DNA from: Natranaerovirga pectinivora
GTDB taxonomy: Bacteria > Bacillota > Clostridia > Lachnospirales > DSM-24629
Direction of reading: 5' to 3'
Assembly (NCBI RefSeq): GCF_004342165.1
Contig: NZ_SMAL01000006.1
Span: forward strand, 62,001 to 126,000
DNA: 64,000 bases
In this document: piece after piece, positions 33,172-42,543 of the stretch
Position numbering within the stretch: position 1 is the stretch's first letter
Layout of the letters: each line of letters begins with the position of its first letter
The notes under the pieces: generated by a model
The model's input: only the letters and a program-made list of their open reading frames with translations
What the model was told of the DNA's origin: nothing
Database searches by the model: none
Made by a program: the position numbers and the translations under genes

Positions 33172-34203
33172 TTAAAGGTTTGGAAAGCCTCTTACATATT
33201 GTTTTGGAAATGCAATTGCTTTATTAAGCTTCACAGCTGCTTCTAGTGCCCAGTGTGGATTGCGTAACATACCCCTTCCAATGGCTACTAAATCGGCATC
33301 CTCATTCCCTATAATAGAATTGGCAAGGGCAGGTTCGTCTAATAGACCTACGGCAATGACTGGAACATTAAGGGCATTTTTGATTTCTCTCGCCAATGAA
33401 ACTTGATAAGCAGAATGTGTTCCAGGTTTTCCGCCACCGCCAATTGGCCCTTCACCACCAGAACTTACATGAAACATATCCACGCCTGCCCTGTGATATG
33501 TCTCAGCTAAAATCTTACCATAGTCAGTGGTATAGCCATTTTCTACATATTCCATAGCGGACATACGCATAAGTAAAGGCATAGAGGATGGCAATTCACT
33601 TTTTGCAGCTTCTACCACTTCAATGCCGAATCTTGTTTTTTCTTCTCCATAAATATCTGTTCGTAAATTGGTTAAAGGAGAGTGAAATTGGTGCATTAAG
33701 TAGCCGTGAGCCCCATGAAGTTCTACGGTATCAACACCAGCTTTAACAGCCCGTCGTACTGCCCTATGGAATTTTTCAACCATGTCTTTAACTTCATCTG
33801 TTGTTAGTTCCCTTGGTGTTTTAAAGTCACTATTAAAAGGGATTGGGGATGAAGAAACAGGGACAGGTGCATCTTCAGCTTTACGGCCTGCGTGAGCAAT
33901 TTGGATACCGACTTTTGCGCCGTATTCATGGCAAGCTTCAACAATTCTTGCTAATGGAGCAATATGATCATCAGACCATAACCCTAAATCATAATCTGTA
34001 ATACGGCCATCAGGCTCTACATCAGTCATTTCTATTATAATTAACCCAGTTCCTCCAATGGCCCTACTTACATAATGGACAAAATGCCAATCTGTAGCAA
34101 TCCCATCTTTCTTAGGAACTGAGTATTGACACATAGGAGGCATAACAATTCGATTTCTTAATTCTAGCCCTTTTATTGAAAAAGGGGTAAATAAATTTTT
34201 CAT
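33172..34203 (-). CDS. namA: NADPH dehydrogenase, Old Yellow Enzyme family (NamA/YqjM-like)
   Basis: This 343-aa FMN-dependent TIM-barrel ene-reductase reduces the C=C bond of alpha,beta-unsaturated carbonyls and nitro compounds. It belongs to the thermophilic-like/YqjM class. Cys25 in MPPMCQYS modulates the flavin, HGAHGYLMHQFHSPLTN holds the active-site residues, and IQIAHAGRKAE precedes the substrate site. The C-terminal DLVAIGRGMLRNPHW binds FMN phosphate. A GAAAGGAGAT site precedes the ATG. It is a single-gene unit and its physiological substrate is unknown. Confidence 0.95.
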   Translation of the reverse strand: MKNLFTPFSIKGLELRNRIVMPPMCQYSVPKKDGIATDWHFVHYVSRAIGGTGLIIIEMTDVEPDGRITDYDLGLWSDDHIAPLARIVEACHEYGAKVGIQIAHAGRKAEDAPVPVSSSPIPFNSDFKTPRELTTDEVKDMVEKFHRAVRRAVKAGVDTVELHGAHGYLMHQFHSPLTNLRTDIYGEEKTRFGIEVVEAAKSELPSSMPLLMRMSAMEYVENGYTTDYGKILAETYHRAGVDMFHVSSGGEGPIGGGGKPGTHSAYQVSLAREIKNALNVPVIAVGLLDEPALANSIIGNEDADLVAIGRGMLRNPHWALEAAVKLNKAIAFPKQYVRGFPNL

Positions 34204-34352
34204 GGTAATCTCCTTTCTTACAAAAAAATTATTATACTTAAAATTATATCATTATAGATTAAAAGATATTATTAATTTTGTATATTTTGTTATTTGTGGA
34301 TTAAGTTTTTCCTGCGTGTTAGGTCTATGCACCCTTTCTTAGGCACATAAAA

Positions 34353-34383
34353 AAGGTAGAGAAAAATTTCTTTTCTCTACCTT
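34353..34383 (-). terminator. Intrinsic terminator of the ECF-transporter gene
   Basis: A 13-bp perfect stem (34353-34365 with 34371-34383), an ATTTC loop and a T-run on the minus strand. Confidence 0.85.
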
Positions 34384-34388
34384 AAACA

Positions 34389-35147
34389 TTAGGCTAATTC
34401 CTTTGGTAATTTTCCTTCTAAAGCTTTATAGATAGCTTGAGCAAGTATAATACCTATAACAAATTGTAAAACATTAAAAGGCACACTAAATATTGGTGTA
34501 ACATAATTTCCATAAAGAATGATTTCAGTTATAAAATAGCCAATAACCATCCACATACCTGCAAATGAGAAGGCTGCAAACTGTCTAAGTAAGACTAATT
34601 TTTTATCACTTTTATTCGTTTTTAATACAATCAATAATACAGCAACTAAAAATACAAGACCTATACCAATAAGAATATTTTGTATTGCATTCGTGTAAGG
34701 GATTACATCAGCTAATCTTTCTACCCCCCTATACTCTAAAGCTTCTAAATATGCAGCAGGATCTTCGGATACATATTTACCTAAGAAATATCTGAATCCA
34801 ACATTTAAAGCTAACCATATAGAACCTATAGCAACCCCTACAAAAGCAAAGGATTTTTTATCAGCTCTTAAGATAAAGTGAGCAATAATACACATAATGC
34901 TTTTAACGATTAAAGTTGGTAAAGCCCATATTGTGTAACCAAGATATATATCGGCTAACGCAGAACCTACTCCTGCAGCAAAGGCACCATATTTCCATTT
35001 TAATAAAATAGCACATAGGAAGATCATAGCATCCCCTAAATGAATATACCCTCTTGGAATTGTAAAACTAATGAACGCCGTTGAGATCATAACCAAGGCG
35101 GTCATTAAACCTGTGTATGCTAATTGACTACTTTTTGATTGATTCAT
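34389..35147 (-). CDS. ECF transporter substrate-binding (S) component
   Basis: This 252-aa membrane protein has about six helices. It has the ECF S-component signature near the start: LAYTGLMTALVMISTAFISF, then RGYIHLGDAMIFLCAILL and FAAGVGSALADIYLGY (about 56-71). S components capture a vitamin and work with a shared EcfA-EcfA'-EcfT energy module, which is not in this window. It is divergent from a MocR-type regulator with about 100 bp between starts. Because MocR proteins usually respond to PLP, a B6-type substrate is suggested; that is inference. An AGGTG site precedes the ATG. Confidence 0.85.
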   Translation of the reverse strand: MNQSKSSQLAYTGLMTALVMISTAFISFTIPRGYIHLGDAMIFLCAILLKWKYGAFAAGVGSALADIYLGYTIWALPTLIVKSIMCIIAHFILRADKKSFAFVGVAIGSIWLALNVGFRYFLGKYVSEDPAAYLEALEYRGVERLADVIPYTNAIQNILIGIGLVFLVAVLLIVLKTNKSDKKLVLLRQFAAFSFAGMWMVIGYFITEIILYGNYVTPIFSVPFNVLQFVIGIILAQAIYKALEGKLPKELA

Positions 35148-35185
35148 CTAATTCACCTCTTGTTATATTTTCTTACGTTAGTTAT

Positions 35186-35217
35186 ACTATACATAAATAG
35201 TGTGCATTAATATAGTG
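35186..35217. promoter_or_regulatory. Candidate operator between the ECF gene and the MocR-type regulator
   Basis: Three half sites: ACTAT (35186-35190) inverted against ATAGTG (35197-35202), with a second direct ATAGTG at 35212-35217, 15 bp from the first. Direct plus inverted half sites in a divergent promoter suit MocR-type binding. Confidence 0.45.
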
Positions 35218-35250
35218 ACAGATTTGAATGAATTCGGGGGGACAGATGAT

Positions 35251-36660
35251 ATGAATATCGTAATAAATATAAATGAAAACAACTCAGTACCATTGTATGT
35301 TCAATTGTATGAGGGCATAAGAAAAGAAATTTCAGAGGGAAGAATAGAAGCCAATACAAAAATGCCATCAATAAGACAAATGGCAAAGAATCTTAATATG
35401 AGCAAAACAACAATAGAAAATACTTATCATCAATTAATTGTGGAAGGGTATATCTATAGTAAGGAAAAAAAGGGGTATTATGTGAGTGAAATCAATCATA
35501 CTTGGTTACATCCAAGTACGGATAAAATAGTAAGCGCTAATACAAATACAACAGAAAAAAAGATAAAATACAATTTAACAAATACATATATTGAGGATAG
35601 TATTTTTAATGAAACTTTATGGAAGAAAACAATCGATAAAGTCATAAGCGAAAAGAGCAAAGAACTTTTAACTCAAAATAACCCACAAGGAGAAATGGCT
35701 ATTAGAGAAGAAATTGTAAAATACATTTACCAAGCCAGGGGTGTTTTTGCAAATACAGACCAAGTTATCATTGGGGCAGGTGTTCAGCCATTATTATTCT
35801 TGTTATCTAATATATTAAGTAAATTTAGCAATACTAAAATAGGCTTTGAGGATCCAGGATTTAATAGAGCTAAAGATGTTTTTATCAATAGTCCCCTTGA
35901 GTTAATTCCAATTGACATCAAAAAAGATGGTATCGATATGGATTGTTTAAGTCTAGCCAAAGTCCATGCCTGCTATATTAGTCCATCTCACCAATTCCCA
36001 ACAGGAACCGTTATGCCAATTAATAAAAGGTCCGAACTCATACATTGGGCAGAATCTGAAAATGCCTATATCATTGAAGATGATTATAACTCAGAAATCA
36101 GATACCAAGGCAGACCGATACCCTCATTACAAGGGTTAAACAGAGGAGAGAGAGTTGTTTACTTAGGATCATTCTCAACAGTATTTTTACCTTCTATAAG
36201 AATAAGTTATATGATATTACCCTATTCATTACTAAAGGAATACAATAATATAAAAGGTACATATGCACAAACGGCATCAAAGTTAGAACAATTGGCAATA
36301 GCCAATTATATGAAGGAAGGGCATTTTGAAAAACATATTAGAAGATTAAAAGTCCATTACTCAAAAAAGAATGAACAGGTAAAAAAACTGATACAAGAGA
36401 TATTTAAGGATCAAGCTATAATAAAAGGCGGGGATTCAGGTTTTAATCTATATATAGAAATAAAAACGCAAAAATTAGAAAAACAAATCAAAGAAGAATG
36501 TATAGACAAAGGCATCATACTTAATGTATTATCAGATTATACTTTAAAGAAGAATATAAGTAAGCACCCAGTTATCATCTTATCATATAAAGGGATTATA
36601 CTAAGTGATTTAAAGAAGGCATTAGAAGAAATTGATTTTATTTGTTTTGAAAAAAATTAA
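35251..36660 (+). CDS. MocR-type regulator (GntR HTH fused to aminotransferase fold) lacking the PLP lysine
   Basis: This 469-aa protein has an N-terminal GntR winged helix (about 12-80, with MPSIRQMAKNLNMSKTTIENTYHQL) and a fold-type I aminotransferase domain. In PdxR-like proteins the Schiff-base lysine lies in GTFSK or GSFSK. Here the segment reads YLGSFSTVFLPSIRISYM, with Thr replacing Lys. Other pocket motifs (YISPSHQFPTG, IEDDYNSEIRY) are kept. ATG 35251 follows GGGGGGACAG and is preferred over the upstream frame from 35200. It probably controls the divergent ECF transporter gene and perhaps itself. Confidence 0.9.
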   Translation: MNIVININENNSVPLYVQLYEGIRKEISEGRIEANTKMPSIRQMAKNLNMSKTTIENTYHQLIVEGYIYSKEKKGYYVSEINHTWLHPSTDKIVSANTNTTEKKIKYNLTNTYIEDSIFNETLWKKTIDKVISEKSKELLTQNNPQGEMAIREEIVKYIYQARGVFANTDQVIIGAGVQPLLFLLSNILSKFSNTKIGFEDPGFNRAKDVFINSPLELIPIDIKKDGIDMDCLSLAKVHACYISPSHQFPTGTVMPINKRSELIHWAESENAYIIEDDYNSEIRYQGRPIPSLQGLNRGERVVYLGSFSTVFLPSIRISYMILPYSLLKEYNNIKGTYAQTASKLEQLAIANYMKEGHFEKHIRRLKVHYSKKNEQVKKLIQEIFKDQAIIKGGDSGFNLYIEIKTQKLEKQIKEECIDKGIILNVLSDYTLKKNISKHPVIILSYKGIILSDLKKALEEIDFICFEKN

Positions 36661-37017
36661 TCATTTTTTCTTAAAGCCTCTAAGGGTATTAGGATGAATG
36701 ATAATATAATTTAAGACCATAGCATAAGGAAGAACATAGCCAATTAAGGCTTGGAAGATGGCAACCCCTTTGGCAAGTCCTAATGGAATCATATCCCCAT
36801 AACCTACAGCAAACTGAGTAATAAAACTAAAGTACAATGTGCGGGTAAAAAGATCAATATTTTGTTGTTGATGTAGGGGAGATGCATAAGTGTCCATTAT
36901 TGAACCTAGTCCTAAATAATGTAAAAGAATATAAATAAAACAAAAGATAAAACCTATTAATAAATAAAGTAAGCACAGAATAACCACATTATATATGATG
37001 ATGGATTTTCGATTCAT
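36661..37017 (-). CDS. Two-helix potassium channel (ion-transport 2 family)
   Basis: This 118-aa protein has two transmembrane helices (about 8-34 and 83-107) around a pore loop. The selectivity filter is FAVGYGDMIPLG (about 69-80), close to the canonical TVGYGD with Ala-Val in place of Thr-Val. There is no RCK or cyclic-nucleotide domain, so it resembles KcsA-like or MthK-pore minimal channels. It is convergent with the MocR-type gene, whose stop codon is immediately adjacent, with no terminator between. Gating is unknown. Confidence 0.85.
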   Translation of the reverse strand: MNRKSIIIYNVVILCLLYLLIGFIFCFIYILLHYLGLGSIMDTYASPLHQQQNIDLFTRTLYFSFITQFAVGYGDMIPLGLAKGVAIFQALIGYVLPYAMVLNYIIIHPNTLRGFKKK

Positions 37018-37106
37018 TATATTTATCCTTTTTTCTCTATTGCTAAATCATATGCAAAAGAAAAGAAAATTATATTAGAGAATCAAGGGAAAGTGATAAG
37101 ACTAAA

Positions 37107-37137
37107 AAGAAGAGAAAGAATAAATCTTTCTCTTCTT
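37107..37137 (-). terminator. Intrinsic terminator of the two small minus-strand genes
   Basis: A perfect 13-bp stem (37107-37119 with 37125-37137), a 5-nt loop and a T-rich tail on the minus strand. Confidence 0.82.
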
Positions 37138-37169
37138 ATAATTTCAACGAGTATATGTTGCTTATTTAA

Positions 37170-37328
37170 TTAATGATATTTACTTTTTTCTACTATTTCA
37201 TCTTTTTCATCCTTATCAAGAGCATTAAGGTCATCTTCATTGAGTGCAGTATCAGCAACTTCTACCTCTTTTGCACTAATGGTTTTATATTTTTCTAATT
37301 CTAAACTCGGCCTTCTTTTATCAATCAT
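37170..37328 (-). CDS. 52-aa acidic protein of unknown function
   Basis: A short, highly charged protein (MIDKRRPSLELEKYKTISAKE...) ends in KSKYH-stop. The centre is acidic, with VADTALNEDDLNALDKDEKDE. ATG 37328 follows GAAAGGATAGG. It starts 6 bp after the stop of the 61-aa gene, so the two form a small operon ended by the terminator at 37107-37137. No membrane segment or known motif is present. No function can be assigned. Confidence 0.65.
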   Translation of the reverse strand: MIDKRRPSLELEKYKTISAKEVEVADTALNEDDLNALDKDEKDEIVEKSKYH

Positions 37329-37334
37329 AATATC

Positions 37335-37520
37335 CTATCCTTTCTTAGTATCATCTTCTTTGCCATCGGAAAAATTAATAGAATCATAATCTAAATTAAT
37401 ATATGCACCACCACCAGCTTTTACTTCTTTGAGAGGAGAGTGCTCAGCGGTATCTTTTAAAGGAATAATGGATTGTGTTAACTCCACACCATTTTTATTA
37501 ACTCTGTAAACATTACCCAT
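37335..37520 (-). CDS. 61-aa protein of unknown function
   Basis: A 61-residue soluble protein (MGNVYRVNKNGVELTQSIIPLKDTAEH...) has a glycine-rich middle, KAGGGAYINLDYDSINF, and a charged tail. ATG 37520 follows AAAGAGTGAT. It is the first gene of a two-gene operon with the 52-aa protein. No recognised domain is present. The complementary pair, one acidic and one mixed-charge, may act together, but this is only suggested by their proximity. Confidence 0.65.
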   Translation of the reverse strand: MGNVYRVNKNGVELTQSIIPLKDTAEHSPLKEVKAGGGAYINLDYDSINFSDGKEDDTKKG

Positions 37521-37606
37521 ATCATCACTCTTTCAATTTAAATATACAAGTTTAATATGTGTTGGACAAAAGAAATGTATACTTGTTTTTAGATATTTAA
37601 TATATC

Positions 37607-37635
37607 TTGACATTAATAGAGTATTTAACTATAAT
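37607..37635 (+). promoter_or_regulatory. Consensus sigma-A promoter of the trpB leader
   Basis: TTGACA (37607-37612), a 17-bp spacer and TATAAT (37630-37635), a perfect match, upstream of the Trp T-box. Confidence 0.88.
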
Positions 37636-37642
37636 TAAAACA

Positions 37643-37876
37643 AACTAAACTTGAAAAATTCAATGATTGAAAGTAGTAAGAATAAAAACAGTTTAAGCGA
37701 GTTAGGGGTGGTGTGAGCCTAATACTAAGGGTTATTCTGAATGGATTCATGAGAAGCAGGGTGAACATAAGTAGCCTGAGCCGTACTTCCTACGTTACAG
37801 GATAGGATATGTTAGTATCTGAAATCACTTTGGGTGGCACAATATAACTTTGTCCTAATGGGGCAAAGTTTTTTTA
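37643..37876 (+). ncRNA. T-box riboswitch, tryptophan-specific
   Basis: Stem I has the AGTAGTAAG and GCGAG...GGTGTGA-type distal elements. The specifier loop CTGAATGGATTC contains TGG (37742-37744), the Trp codon. The T-box is a variant, TGGGTGGCAC (37831-37840), without the usual ACCGCG. The terminator is AACTTTGTCC/GGGCAAAGTT (37846-37855 with 37861-37870) plus T-run. Uncharged tRNA-Trp should permit readthrough into trpB. Confidence 0.87.
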
Positions 37877-37957
37877 TTTGTAAAAAAGTTAGAAATTAAT
37901 GGATTCTATTATCAGAAAATAAATTAAAAGTGTATAATGAAAGAGGAGGAAATTTGT

Positions 37958-39151
37958 ATGAATCATCAATTTGGAAATTTTGGGGGACAATATGTTCCAG
38001 AACCAGTTATCAAAGCATTAAATGAATTAGAGGTAGCTTTTGAAGAAGCTATAAAAGACCCAAGTTTTAAAGAAGAGTATATGTACTATTTAAAAGAATA
38101 TGTAGGAAGACCAAGCCCATTATACTTTGCTGAAAATCTAACAAAAGCATTAGGTGGTGCAAAAGTATATTTGAAAAGGGAAGACTTAAACCATACTGGG
38201 GCTCATAAAATCAACAACTCCATTGGACAAATTCTTTTAGCAAAAAGAATGGGTAAAAAGAAAATCATTGCTGAAACAGGTGCGGGACAACATGGTGTTG
38301 CAACAGCAACGGCAGCCGCTATGTTTGGTATGGAATGTGAAATTTTTATGGGTAAAGAGGACACAGATAGACAAAGGCTTAATGTGTTTAGAATGGAATT
38401 ATTAGGTGCAAAAGTAACGGCTGTTACTAGAGGGACCCAAACATTAAGTGATGCAGTAGATGAGGCCATTGAACAATGGGTTGAAAGAATTGATGATACA
38501 TTTTATTTGTTAGGATCTGCAGTTGGACCTCACCCATACCCATATATCGTACGTGAATTCCAAAGGATTATTGGAGAAGAAGCCATAGAACAAATCAAAG
38601 AAAAAGAGGGACGTTTACCAGATTACTGTATTGCTTGTGTTGGTGGAGGAAGTAATGCCATTGGTTTATTCCATGCCTTTGTACCTCATGAGCAAGTTGG
38701 CTTAATAGGTGTTGAAGCAGCAGGAAAAGGTGTGAATACAAAAGATCATGCGGCTACTATGACATTAGGCACTGAAGGTGTAATCCACGGGATGAGAACC
38801 ATTTTCCTGAGTAATGAAGATGGAACGCCAATGCCTGTGTATTCTATTTCAGCAGGACTTGATTATCCAGGTGTAGGTCCTGAACATGCTTTTTTAAAAA
38901 GCAGTGAAAGAGCTGTTTATGAAGCCATAACAGATGACGAAGCAGTAAAAGCATTATTATATTTATCACAAGTTGAAGGAATTATTCCAGCTATAGAAAG
39001 TTCTCATGCCATTGCCTATGCAATGCAATTTGTACCAACATTAAGTAAAGATGAAGTTGTAATTGTTAATGTATCTGGTAGAGGAGACAAAGACGTTGAA
39101 GCAATTGAAAAATATATAGTAAATAACAATATTGATTTAAGACAAAAATAA
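37958..39151 (+). CDS. trpB: Tryptophan synthase beta chain, solitary
   Basis: TrpB condenses indole and serine to tryptophan using PLP. The 397-aa protein is the standard TrpB1 type: PLP lysine Lys84 in [10 protein letters not shown], catalytic Glu in ETGAGQHG, the phosphate loop GGGSNAIG (about 228-235), and HAFL near 308. In-frame ATG 37937 is bypassed; AGGAGGA at 37945-37950 serves ATG 37958. No trpA, trpC or other trp gene is adjacent. Control by a Trp T-box argues that it supplies tryptophan, either with unlinked genes or by salvaging indole. Confidence 0.96.
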   Translation: MNHQFGNFGGQYVPEPVIKALNELEVAFEEAIKDPSFKEEYMYYLKEYVGRPSPLYFAENLTKALGGAKVYLKREDLNHTGAHKINNSIGQILLAKRMGKKKIIAETGAGQHGVATATAAAMFGMECEIFMGKEDTDRQRLNVFRMELLGAKVTAVTRGTQTLSDAVDEAIEQWVERIDDTFYLLGSAVGPHPYPYIVREFQRIIGEEAIEQIKEKEGRLPDYCIACVGGGSNAIGLFHAFVPHEQVGLIGVEAAGKGVNTKDHAATMTLGTEGVIHGMRTIFLSNEDGTPMPVYSISAGLDYPGVGPEHAFLKSSERAVYEAITDDEAVKALLYLSQVEGIIPAIESSHAIAYAMQFVPTLSKDEVVIVNVSGRGDKDVEAIEKYIVNNNIDLRQK

Positions 39152-39180
39152 TTGGAAATAAATATAAAATCAGGTATACT

Positions 39181-39209
39181 AAGAGTTAACTAAAAGGTTA
39201 ACTCTTTTT
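39181..39209 (+). terminator. Intrinsic terminator of trpB
   Basis: A 10-bp perfect stem AAGAGTTAAC/GTTAACTCTT, a TAAAAG loop and T-run. Confidence 0.85.
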
Positions 39210-39276
39210 ACTTTATTAGAAAGTTTTTTCATATAAAGTAAAAAGTTAATGAAACACTTTATGGGGTGGTGAGAAT

Positions 39277-39747
39277 ATGAAAGAAGATAATATTATATAT
39301 AGAAAATATTTAGAAAGTCCCATAGGTATATTGGAACTTATAGGGAATAAAGAATACTTAACAGAGGTTAATTTTATAAACAAAATAGAAATGCAAGAAT
39401 ATACCAATCCAATTCTTGAACTAACAGCCACCCAATTAAGAGAATATTTTCTATTAGAAAGAGATATTTTTGACATACCTTTACAATTAGACGGTACTGA
39501 TTTTAGGATAAAAGTATGGAATGCATTAAAGACCATACCTTATGGGAAAGCATATTCTTACAAAGATATTGCAATTCTTATAGGTAATGAAAAAGCTTGT
39601 AGAGCCGTAGGGAATGCAAATAACAAAAATCCAATACCTATTATTATCCCTTGCCATAGAGTAATTGGTGCCAATGGCCAATTAGTAGGTTATGGTGGCG
39701 GACTTCATATAAAAAAATATTTATTAGAATTAGAAAAAAGCAGGTGA
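39277..39747 (+). CDS. ogt: Methylated-DNA--protein-cysteine methyltransferase
   Basis: Ogt removes alkyl groups from O6-alkylguanine in a suicide reaction on its own cysteine. The 156-aa protein has a short N-terminal domain and the DNA-binding/active-site domain. The PCHRV motif carries Cys126, the recognition helix includes ACRAVGNANNKNPIP, and GYGGGLHIKKYLLELE closes the fold. GGGGTGGTG precedes the ATG. It overlaps or abuts the HD-hydrolase gene, so the two are co-transcribed. Confidence 0.95.
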   Translation: MKEDNIIYRKYLESPIGILELIGNKEYLTEVNFINKIEMQEYTNPILELTATQLREYFLLERDIFDIPLQLDGTDFRIKVWNALKTIPYGKAYSYKDIAILIGNEKACRAVGNANNKNPIPIIIPCHRVIGANGQLVGYGGGLHIKKYLLELEKSR

Positions 39748-39752
39748 TGAAT

Positions 39753-40463
39753 ATGGCAAATCAATGTTGTGGAAAATGGAAAAAGAATAAATCCTATTGT
39801 AAAAATTGCCCTAAGAAAGCAAAAAAGTATAAAAAGAAAAATGTTGTCTCAAGAGAAAAAGTTCATATAACACGATTACAAAAACAAATGGAATTTATAA
39901 TAGAAATAGATAAATTGAAAACAATAATTAGACAGAGTCATATTATAGATGGTACAAAAAAAGAAAATGATGCAGAGCATTCTTGGCATATTGCATTAAT
40001 GGCTTTGGTATTATCAGAGCACTCTAATTTCAAGAATATAGACATTCTAAAAGTCATAAAAATGTTATTAATTCACGATTTAGTAGAAATAGATGCAGGA
40101 GATACTTATGCTTACGATGAAAAAGGTAATAAAGATAAAAGAGAAAGAGAAGAATTAGCTGCAAAACGAATTTTTGGTTTATTACCAAAGGATCAAGGTA
40201 AAGAGTATTATAAACTTTGGTTAGAGTTTGAAGAGCTAAAAACAAAAGAATCTAGATTCGCATCAGCATTAGACAGAGTTCAGCCAATTCTTTTAAATTA
40301 CCATGCACAAGGGAAATCTTGGAAAGAGCATGAAGTTTCAAAACAAATGGTCATTAAAAGAAATGAATATACGAAAGATGGTTCGAGAAAAATATGGAAA
40401 TACATTGAGAAAATACTAGACGATGCAACTGAAAAAGGCTATTTAATCAATGAAAAACATTAA
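39753..40463 (+). CDS. HD-domain hydrolase with N-terminal cysteine cluster
   Basis: This 236-aa protein has an N-terminal cysteine cluster (CCGKWKKNKSYCKNCPKK, about residues 4-21), followed by a basic linker and an HD domain like YfbR 5'-nucleotidases. Metal ligands are His/Asp in NDAEHSWHIALM and LIHDLVEIDAGDTYAYD. It probably hydrolyses a nucleoside monophosphate or similar phosphate ester. ATG 39744 lies inside the AGGTGATG site used by ATG 39753, which is therefore chosen. Coupling to ogt hints at nucleotide-pool or DNA-damage hygiene; this is inference. Confidence 0.85.
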   Translation: MANQCCGKWKKNKSYCKNCPKKAKKYKKKNVVSREKVHITRLQKQMEFIIEIDKLKTIIRQSHIIDGTKKENDAEHSWHIALMALVLSEHSNFKNIDILKVIKMLLIHDLVEIDAGDTYAYDEKGNKDKREREELAAKRIFGLLPKDQGKEYYKLWLEFEELKTKESRFASALDRVQPILLNYHAQGKSWKEHEVSKQMVIKRNEYTKDGSRKIWKYIEKILDDATEKGYLINEKH

Positions 40464-40479
40464 AAGGAGTATAATTAAT

Positions 40480-42537
40480 ATGAACTATAGTGAAATAATA
40501 GAAGTTGAAAATGAAAAAATTCAAGAACGTTTTGAAGAAATGGTATTGGCTGTAGAAAGTATTTTATTAGATATACAAAGTGATAATGCCTATAATAAAT
40601 ATATTAAATTTATAACAGAATTTTTAATTGAATTAATTAAAAAAGAAAAAGAAATAAATGAGAGCTATTTTACTAAGACTATAGATGAAATTCAAAAAGA
40701 TAATAAAGTTTTATATAAGGATATTCTTGAAGAAAACTATCATACAAGTTATGCCAATCCTAAATATGCGATAGATACATTTGGCAAAGAAGTGGGAGAA
40801 ATATTAACTTTGTTATATACAGATATAAGAGGCTGCATACCAGATATTTTCGAACATCGATTATATGATATAACCATATTTGGAGAATTGATCATACAAA
40901 TTGCAAATATTAATATGGAGGATTTTAGTCAGCTAAAAGAAATGGTACAAAACTTCTATAAAGAAAATTTATGCCATCTCGTTGAAAGACGTACACAAGA
41001 AGTATTTGTTCCATTAAACTATTCAATAGATATAGTTAATAAAAGTAACTTTGATGATTTAAGATATCTATATAAATATGGGGAATATGTTACAGAAAAT
41101 GAATTAAAAATTGCTCAGTTTCTTAATGAACAATCTGAAGACACAATCAAGTTAATGTCATCAACGTACACTGAGGCATACAAAAAAGGCTTTCTAAGAG
41201 ATGGTATAGATATAAGCAAAAAATCAACTGTAAACATAAGGTATTCTATTGGATTCGAAAGAGTGGTAAGAGAAGCCATCAAAAACTTTAAAGAAATGAA
41301 TTTAGAGCCTATTATGTATCGATATGCCGTTAGAAGTGTTAATAAAAGGCAACATCTAAAAGTAGGGTATTATGCAACTAGCCCAAATAAACAATATGAC
41401 TATGACCATCGCTTTGATGAAGGCATATATCTAGATGAGGAGTATGCCAAACTTAGGATTAAAGTAGAACAAGACATTATGGAAAAGTACAAAAAAGAAG
41501 CTAGAGAATTATCTGGACCAGCGGTAATTGAAGTCTTTGGAGAAAAGCCATTTAAACCCTTGAATAAAGTAGAAGCAATAAAACTTTCAGATGAACAACA
41601 AAAATTAAAAACCAAACTAAATAATAAACTACAAGAAATCAAATACAAGTATATGCCTGGTGATGAGTGGAGTTTTACCATTATTGCTTTTCCATTACCA
41701 GAGATTGGAGACCAATTTGAAGCAATATTTGAAGACATTATAAAAGTAAATACCCTTGATAGTATGTTGTATGAAAAAATACAACAAACCATTATAGACA
41801 CATTAGATAAGGGAGAATTTGTTGAAGTTAAAGGCCGAGAGGGTAACAAAACGGATATAAGAATAAAACTAAAAGATATCCAGGATCCTGAGAAAGAAAC
41901 AAAATTTGAAAACTGTGTAGCAGATGTAAATGTACCAGTTGGCGAAGTTTTTACATCGCCAGTATTAACAGGGACCCAAGGCACACTACATGTTAAAGAG
42001 GTTTATTTAAATGATTTAAAATATGAAAACTTAACATTAGAGTTTAAAGAGGGTTATATTAAAGAATATACTTGTACAAATTTTAAAAATGAAGAAGAGA
42101 ATAAAAAGTTTATAAAAGAGAATTTAATGTATAACTATGAGAGTATTCCAATGGGAGAATTTGCGATTGGAACAAATACAACAGCTTATGTAATGGCAAA
42201 TAAATATGGTATCGTGAATTTATTACCTATTTTAATTGTAGAAAAAATGGGTCCACACTTTGCAGTGGGAGACACATGTTATTCAAGAAAAGAAGATCAT
42301 CCATCTTATAATCCAGATGGAAAAGAAATCATTGCTAGGGATAACGAAAAATCCATACTACGAAAGAATGATTCAGAAGAGGCATATTTTAATTGTCATA
42401 CGGATATTACCATCCCTTATGATGAAATAGGTTGTATTACTGTGATAGGAAAAGATAACATAAAAATTAATATAATAGAAAATGGAAGATTTGTTTTAGA
42501 AGGCACAGAATTATTAAATGAACCTTTTAAAGCATAA
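40480..42537 (+). CDS. M29-family aminopeptidase with long N-terminal extension
   Basis: The C-terminal 370 residues of this 685-aa protein match the M29 (AmpS/aminopeptidase T) metallopeptidases. They include GEVFTSPVLTGTQGTLHV, GEFAIGTNTTAY and the metal/active-site segment EKMGPHFAVGDTCYSRKEDH. The N-terminal 310 residues are an alpha-rich extension not present in classical 410-aa M29 enzymes. It releases N-terminal amino acids from peptides in the cytoplasm. The frame opens at 40450, but AAAGGAG at 40463-40469 selects ATG 40480. It follows the HD gene by 16 bp. Confidence 0.88.
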   Translation: MNYSEIIEVENEKIQERFEEMVLAVESILLDIQSDNAYNKYIKFITEFLIELIKKEKEINESYFTKTIDEIQKDNKVLYKDILEENYHTSYANPKYAIDTFGKEVGEILTLLYTDIRGCIPDIFEHRLYDITIFGELIIQIANINMEDFSQLKEMVQNFYKENLCHLVERRTQEVFVPLNYSIDIVNKSNFDDLRYLYKYGEYVTENELKIAQFLNEQSEDTIKLMSSTYTEAYKKGFLRDGIDISKKSTVNIRYSIGFERVVREAIKNFKEMNLEPIMYRYAVRSVNKRQHLKVGYYATSPNKQYDYDHRFDEGIYLDEEYAKLRIKVEQDIMEKYKKEARELSGPAVIEVFGEKPFKPLNKVEAIKLSDEQQKLKTKLNNKLQEIKYKYMPGDEWSFTIIAFPLPEIGDQFEAIFEDIIKVNTLDSMLYEKIQQTIIDTLDKGEFVEVKGREGNKTDIRIKLKDIQDPEKETKFENCVADVNVPVGEVFTSPVLTGTQGTLHVKEVYLNDLKYENLTLEFKEGYIKEYTCTNFKNEEENKKFIKENLMYNYESIPMGEFAIGTNTTAYVMANKYGIVNLLPILIVEKMGPHFAVGDTCYSRKEDHPSYNPDGKEIIARDNEKSILRKNDSEEAYFNCHTDITIPYDEIGCITVIGKDNIKINIIENGRFVLEGTELLNEPFKA

Positions 42538-42543
42538 CATGCC

